Below, piece after piece: positions 7,188 through 11,149 of a stretch of DNA of 11,149 bases. Source of the DNA: Spirosoma fluviale. GTDB taxonomy: Bacteria; Bacteroidota; Bacteroidia; Cytophagales; Spirosomataceae. The stretch lies in the NCBI GenBank assembly GCA_945906915.1, contig CAMDSI010000057.1, forward strand, positions 1-11,149, in the 5' to 3' direction. Positions within the stretch are counted from its first letter, which is position 1. Each line of letters opens with the position of its first letter. The notes below the pieces were generated by a model, which worked only from the letters and a program-made list of their open reading frames with translations, did no database searches and was not told the DNA's origin. The position numbers were made by a program, and so were the translations under genes.

Positions 7188-7218
7188 TTTGAAATCCACA
7201 TTCCTTTGGCTATTTTTA
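7188..7218 (+). promoter_or_regulatory. Bacteroidota promoter of the response regulator operon
   Basis: TTTG (7188-7191), a 19-base spacer, then TATTTTTA (7211-7218): the spacing equals the Bacteroidota consensus TTTG-N19-TAnnTTTG and only the last base differs. Transcription would start near 7225, which rules out the in-frame TTG at 7226 as a practical start codon and supports the ATG at 7247 with a leader of about 22 bases. Confidence 0.65.
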
Positions 7219-7246
7219 CTCGCAATTGACGATAAATAAAGAATAT

Positions 7247-7615
7247 ATGAAAAAAGTATTGATAGCAGAAGATAGCTCAGTGATCCAAAATCTAGCCAAG
7301 AAGATTTTAGAATTTCAAAATTTTCAGATCCACGCTGTGAAAAATGGTCAACAGGTTTTAGACGAATTAGCGAAGGCTGATTATGATATTATCTTATTAG
7401 ATATCAATATGCCAGTAATGGACGGTATGGATTGCGCCCGTGCTATTCGTGCTTTAGCAGACAAGAAAAAAGCGGCTATCCCGATGATTGCGATCACAGG
7501 AAACGCACGTAACTATTCGATGGATGAGTTTAAAGCCGCTGGATTCAATGATTTCTTAGCTAAGCCATTGAACTTCGATTCCTTGGTTTCTCAGGTGAAA
7601 GCCTTAACAGAATAA
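7247..7615 (+). CDS. Single-domain response regulator (CheY-like receiver)
   Basis: A 122-residue stand-alone receiver domain with no output domain. The acidic pair E8-D9 for magnesium binding, the phosphoacceptor D52 in LLDINMPVMDG, the switch threonine T84 in IAITGNA, and K106 in AKPL are all present, so it should be phosphorylated normally by a histidine kinase. No kinase is encoded in the window. F103 in DFLAKP sits near the aromatic switch position of the family. It acts in the cytoplasm, presumably by docking to another protein. The ATG at 7247 is used because the receiver fold begins at once with MKKVLIAED and the promoter ends only about 28 bases upstream. It is the first gene of an operon with a metallo-hydrolase, a HAD phosphatase and a secreted protease, and the stop is four bases from the next start codon. 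Confidence 0.9.
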   Translation: MKKVLIAEDSSVIQNLAKKILEFQNFQIHAVKNGQQVLDELAKADYDIILLDINMPVMDGMDCARAIRALADKKKAAIPMIAITGNARNYSMDEFKAAGFNDFLAKPLNFDSLVSQVKALTE

Positions 7616-7619
7616 GCGC

Positions 7620-8390
7620 ATGTCCCCTTCTAAAGTAACGTTTTTAGGAACGGGAACTTCGCAGGGGATTCCGATGATCGCTTGTGACTGCACGGTGTGC
7701 AAGTCCACAGATGAGCGAGATAAGCGACTCCGCGTTTCGATTCATGTCGAAATAGGAGGCAAAAGCTTTATCATAGACACGGGTCCAGATTTTCGTCAAC
7801 AGGTCCTTCGGGCTGGAATTAAACGACTGGATGCCGTTCTGTATACCCACGAACATAAGGACCATACCGCCGGGATGGATGATGTGAGGGGATTTAATTA
7901 CCACCAAAAATCCACTATTCCTTTGTATGCCCGCGCTCAAGTCATTGAGCAGTTAAAACGGGAGTTTGCTTACGCTTTTGGGGAAAATAAATATCCAGGT
8001 GCTCCCGAAATTGATGTATATGAGATCGATGGTACGCCTTTTACGGTACAAGGAATAGCTATTCAACCGATCTTCGTAAAACATTATTATTTAGATGTGC
8101 TGGGCTTTCGTTTTGGGAATTTTGCCTATGTGACGGATGCGAATGCAATCGCCCCAGAAGAGCAGGATAAATTACGTGGCTTAGATGTGTTAGTTATTAA
8201 TGCCTTACGCAAGACGACGCATGTATCTCATTTCACTTTAGCGGAAGCACTCGAAGTGATCGCTGACTTACAACCTAAGCAAGCTTATATCACACATATT
8301 AGCCACCAAATGGGGCTGCATGCAGCAGTTAATGAAGAATTGCCGCCTAACGTTTCATTAGCTCATGATGGGCTTGTCTTAAACTTCTAA
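7620..8390 (+). CDS. PhnP-like metallo-beta-lactamase-fold hydrolase
   Basis: A 256-residue cytoplasmic metallo-hydrolase. The metal centre motif THEHKDH gives H77, H79, D81 and H82; H155, D173 and H226 are suitable remaining ligands. The N-terminal loop CDCTVC (22-27), with C22, C24 and C27, together with H229 matches the extra structural zinc site known in E. coli PhnP, a phosphoribosyl cyclic phosphodiesterase. FLGTGTSQGIP (8-18) is the usual opening of this subgroup. No C-P lyase genes are nearby, so a role in phosphonate breakdown is doubtful; hydrolysis of some phosphodiester or cyclic phosphate is the better guess. It lies four bases after the response regulator and one base before the HAD gene, well inside an operon. 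Confidence 0.87.
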   Translation: MSPSKVTFLGTGTSQGIPMIACDCTVCKSTDERDKRLRVSIHVEIGGKSFIIDTGPDFRQQVLRAGIKRLDAVLYTHEHKDHTAGMDDVRGFNYHQKSTIPLYARAQVIEQLKREFAYAFGENKYPGAPEIDVYEIDGTPFTVQGIAIQPIFVKHYYLDVLGFRFGNFAYVTDANAIAPEEQDKLRGLDVLVINALRKTTHVSHFTLAEALEVIADLQPKQAYITHISHQMGLHAAVNEELPPNVSLAHDGLVLNF

Positions 8391-8391
8391 T

Positions 8392-9039
8392 ATGTCCCTA
8401 CAAGCTGTTTTATTCGATATGGATGGCGTGATCGTAGATAATCTACCCTATCACGTGGAGGCTTGGTTGTTGTTTTGCGAGCGAAACGGAATTCCGTTGA
8501 CTAAGGGGGTATTTTATAAAGAACTCAATGGAATGAATTCAAAAGATACTTTTGAGTGGTTTTATAAAAGAGACATGTCACGGGCGGAAGTGGAAGTATT
8601 AGAAGAAGAGAAAGAATTGCTTTACCGCGCTTTTTATGAAGAGCACCGTAAGCCGGCGAAAGGGCTGTTAGAATTTTTACAAGAATTGCGTTCGAGAGGA
8701 ATTAAGACAGCCTTAGCTACCTCGGCGGGCCCCGGAAATATTGATTTTATTGTGGATGGTTTAGGAATTCGAGATCAGTTTGATGCCATTATTGGTGGAG
8801 CTGAAGTGACGAAAGGTAAGCCAGATCCAGAGATTTATGTGAAAGCAGCGGCTTTGGTGGGCGTCGCGCCTAAGGATTGCTGGGTGATCGAAGATTCCCT
8901 TCAAGGAATCGCGTCTGGTCTTGCCGCCGGCGCTCGAGTGGTAGGTATGACGACTTCGCATACGGCGGAAGAATTAGCACACACTCAGGTTATTACACCT
9001 AATTTTGTAGATTTGTTTTCTAAAATAGTCGCTCTATGA
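8392..9039 (+). CDS. HAD-superfamily phosphatase, beta-phosphoglucomutase-like
   Basis: A 215-residue soluble HAD subfamily I enzyme with a helical cap between the first two motifs. Motif I FDMDGVIVDN (8-17) has nucleophile D9 and general acid D11; motif II is ATSAG (109-113) with S111; motif III is GKPDPEIY (142-149) with K143; motif IV is VIEDSLQGI (165-173) with E167 and D168. It resembles beta-phosphoglucomutases and sugar-phosphate phosphatases, and these two activities cannot be separated by eye. Mutases of this type isomerise beta-glucose 1-phosphate; phosphatases act on small sugar phosphates. The start is one base after the stop of the hydrolase gene, and the stop overlaps the protease start by four bases (ATGA), a standard sign of translational coupling. 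Confidence 0.88.
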   Translation: MSLQAVLFDMDGVIVDNLPYHVEAWLLFCERNGIPLTKGVFYKELNGMNSKDTFEWFYKRDMSRAEVEVLEEEKELLYRAFYEEHRKPAKGLLEFLQELRSRGIKTALATSAGPGNIDFIVDGLGIRDQFDAIIGGAEVTKGKPDPEIYVKAAALVGVAPKDCWVIEDSLQGIASGLAAGARVVGMTTSHTAEELAHTQVITPNFVDLFSKIVAL

Positions 9040-11149
9040 GAAACCTGTTTATCGTATTCTTATTAACCTGCACGGCATCTTATGCCCAAAAAAGCCGCTA
9101 TACCATGGAAATGGTACCAGGCAAAATAATCGAGGAATTCATTCCTGAATATAGGGGTTTGAAGCGCGATTTACCGCAAGGATATACAGAGAATATGCGG
9201 GCCATTTTAGCGCAAGCAGCAGCGATTAAATTAGATGCGTCGACGCAAACGAATGCATCCGCAAATATTGTTTTAACCTATGAAACAGCACCTCCAGCAG
9301 ATGTGAAGGTTGTTTTCGAGAAGGCAGCTGCCGTCTGGTCTACTGTTTTTTCTTCCGATGTGCCTATTAATGTATATGTGAAATGGGCTTCGTTAGCGAC
9401 GAACGTGTTAGGTAGTGCGGGAGCGACAGTAAATGTGCGCAATTTTGTGGGAGCAAATCGATTGAATACGTTTTATCCTGTTGCATTGGCGGAGAAAATG
9501 TCCCATAAAAACTTGAATGGAACCAATGCAGATATTGTAGCGACGTTTAATTCGGACTTTACGGCCTGGTATATTGGGATAGATGGAATGCCTACTATTA
9601 ATCAAATCGACCTTTATTCGGTTGTTTTACATGAAATTGGGCATGGTTTAGGATTTATCGGTCAGGTGGGCGTGGAGGATGGGAAAGCTGGTTATGGCTA
9701 TCCTGGGATATTTGATCAGTATATGGTCAATGAGGCGAATGTTGCCTTGACGGATACGAATAATTTCAAGAATCCATCAGCCGCACTTTTTACGCAAGTT
9801 ACCTCTGGAAAAATCAACTTATCTTCTCCATCTATTTTGCAGAATAATGGAAGTCCTGGGAAATTATATACACCCTCCGCATATTCGGCAGGGTCGAGTA
9901 TTTACCATGTGGATCAGGTGAAATACCCGGTAGGGGATGCAAATGCCTTGATGACACCCCAAATTGCGCGTGGTGAGGTCACGCGAAGCATTGGTTCGAT
10001 TGTGACGTCTGCTTTCAATGATTTCGGCTGGTATTCTTCGAACCTGATGGGCGAAGAATATGACGACACCGAGGATCAGGCATCGGATAAGGTCTTTTCG
10101 GTGAAGGTATATTCGGATACGCTTTGGGACGAATCGTCATTAAAACTCTATTTAGCCATCAATTCGACAATTTTTAGTCCTATTTCCGCTTTTACAAAAG
10201 CAGGAAATACCTATTCGTATACCTTGCCTAAGAGTGCGTCATCGCGAAATATCAAGTATTACTGGTATGCAAAGGAAAAATCAGGTAAGAAATTTGTGAC
10301 ACCGGCGGAGGCACCTATTGTTTCCGGCACTACACTTGGGAGCTATTTTGAGTTCAATATCGCGCCAGATACAACGAAGCCGATTGTTTTGTATGCGAAT
10401 CCGTTGAAGTATATTTTCACCTCTCAAACCTCGGTTGCTTTACCTACGCTCTTAGCGTCGGATAATATCGGCATTGATACCATCTATATGGAGTATTCCA
10501 TTAATAGCGGGGCTGCCCTTCGAAAGGGTTTTAAGAAAGTACCTGGCTTGAGCTTTAGTTTTACAAATAGTTTTGAATTCGCGTCTGGATTATTGAAGGC
10601 GGGTGATGTGATTAAATACCGTATTTTCGTAAAGGATAAGGCCAAAACAACGAATACCGTCATCCTACCCACTACAGGAACATACGAATTTGCTGTGATA
10701 GGTTTACAGGCGGCTGTCGCTAATTACCAGCAGACTTTTGATACACCTCCTACGAATGATTTTTATTTAAAAGGCTTCACTTTTGCGAAGCCATCCGGCT
10801 TTTCAAATACTGGATTGCATAGTGAGCATCCTTACGCGGATGGTACCGAGGAATCCTATAATGGGGCTGGCGGATCTGATAAATTTACGAATAATGACGC
10901 TGTTCTATTGAAACCGATTACACTTCGAGCGGACTCGTCTAAAATCTATTTTGATGAGGTTGTGCTGGTGGAGCCAGGAGAAACCGGAGCGTCTTTCTTA
11001 AATACAGATGGTTCAGTTAATCGCAGTTTTTATGATTACGTTACCGTTCAGGCTTCGAATGACTTAGGTAAAAATTGGTATAATTTAATCGATGGCTGGG
11101 ATTCGAATTTTTCTACCATTTGGTTAAGTGTATACAATGCTAATTTGGA
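9036..11149 (+). CDS. Large secreted zinc metalloprotease, leishmanolysin-like (3' end outside the window)
   Basis: An open frame of at least 704 residues that runs past the window end without a stop. It begins with an ATG overlapping the HAD stop codon. A signal peptide covers 1-17 (hydrophobic LFIVFLLTCTASY, cleavage at A17/Q18). Residues about 75-335 form the protease domain: VVLHEIGHGLGF (196-207) gives zinc ligands H199 and H203 with catalytic E200. The metzincin position for the third ligand is glycine (G209), but H291 in SSIYHVDQ followed by NALMTPQ (303-309) recalls the gp63 arrangement, where the third histidine and Met-turn come after a long insertion. An Ig-like region follows at about 445-555 (DTTKPI...LLASDNIGIDTIYMEY). 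From about 563 a module typical of secreted Bacteroidota proteins appears (NTGLHSEHPY, IYFDEVVLVEPGE, WYNLIDGWDS). A type IX sorting domain is expected at the missing C-terminus, but cannot be seen. Confidence 0.8.
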   Translation, partial: MRNLFIVFLLTCTASYAQKSRYTMEMVPGKIIEEFIPEYRGLKRDLPQGYTENMRAILAQAAAIKLDASTQTNASANIVLTYETAPPADVKVVFEKAAAVWSTVFSSDVPINVYVKWASLATNVLGSAGATVNVRNFVGANRLNTFYPVALAEKMSHKNLNGTNADIVATFNSDFTAWYIGIDGMPTINQIDLYSVVLHEIGHGLGFIGQVGVEDGKAGYGYPGIFDQYMVNEANVALTDTNNFKNPSAALFTQVTSGKINLSSPSILQNNGSPGKLYTPSAYSAGSSIYHVDQVKYPVGDANALMTPQIARGEVTRSIGSIVTSAFNDFGWYSSNLMGEEYDDTEDQASDKVFSVKVYSDTLWDESSLKLYLAINSTIFSPISAFTKAGNTYSYTLPKSASSRNIKYYWYAKEKSGKKFVTPAEAPIVSGTTLGSYFEFNIAPDTTKPIVLYANPLKYIFTSQTSVALPTLLASDNIGIDTIYMEYSINSGAALRKGFKKVPGLSFSFTNSFEFASGLLKAGDVIKYRIFVKDKAKTTNTVILPTTGTYEFAVIGLQAAVANYQQTFDTPPTNDFYLKGFTFAKPSGFSNTGLHSEHPYADGTEESYNGAGGSDKFTNNDAVLLKPITLRADSSKIYFDEVVLVEPGETGASFLNTDGSVNRSFYDYVTVQASNDLGKNWYNLIDGWDSNFSTIWLSVYNANL

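Noticed and set aside
7226..7246. Response regulator start at TTG 7226
   Set aside because: It coincides with the predicted transcription start; the receiver fold starts directly at the ATG at 7247.
9408..9605. Minus-strand open frame within the protease gene
   Set aside because: It lies wholly within a long, well-supported coding frame, shows no recognisable motif and has no promoter; a shadow frame.

Overview
The window reads as chromosomal DNA from a member of the Bacteroidota, most likely the Cytophagales. Four things point there: promoter-like elements of the TTTG-N19-TAnnTTTG type; no Shine-Dalgarno sequences ahead of any gene; signal peptides that all end in Ala-Gln-Lys; and Bacteroidota-typical families (DUF5916 barrel with a CBM9-like domain, DUF2911, a NUDIX/winged-helix regulator, a large secreted metalloprotease of type IX secretion character). 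The naming of the order is an inference; nothing in the window fixes the genus. No tRNA, rRNA, CRISPR array, insertion sequence or phage gene is visible. Coding density is very high and no stretch over 300 bases lacks a gene.

Bases 1-3525 (+): a tightly packed four-gene operon. It encodes a class V (SerC-like) aminotransferase, a Gfo/Idh/MocA NAD(P)-dependent dehydrogenase, an exported SGNH/GDSL esterase and a NUDIX-fold transcription regulator whose catalytic Nudix box is broken. Gaps are 15, -8 and -11 bases. A promoter-like element and a perfect 7+6+7 inverted repeat lie on top of each other just upstream, so local autoregulation by the last gene is a reasonable hypothesis.

Bases 3531-4247 (-): a convergent yebC-family gene. 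Its intrinsic terminator appears to be embedded in the last codons of the NUDIX gene.

Bases 4366-7174 (+): a two-gene unit of exported proteins, a 742-residue CBM9/DUF5916 outer-membrane protein and a DUF2911 protein, closed by a strong intrinsic terminator.

Bases 7188-11149 (+): a promoter with near-consensus spacing, then a second tight operon. It encodes a single-domain response regulator, a PhnP-like metallo-beta-lactamase-fold hydrolase, a beta-phosphoglucomutase-like HAD phosphatase and a large secreted metalloprotease that runs off the end. Gaps are 4, 1 and -4 bases. The protease looks leishmanolysin-like: its HExxHxxG motif is followed by a long insertion before the probable third histidine and an LMTP Met-turn.

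Most of the window is ordinary core-genome content. The parts most worth a second look are the first operon with its putative operator and degenerate NUDIX sensor, the terminator nested in coding sequence, and the response-regulator-led operon ending in the unusual protease.
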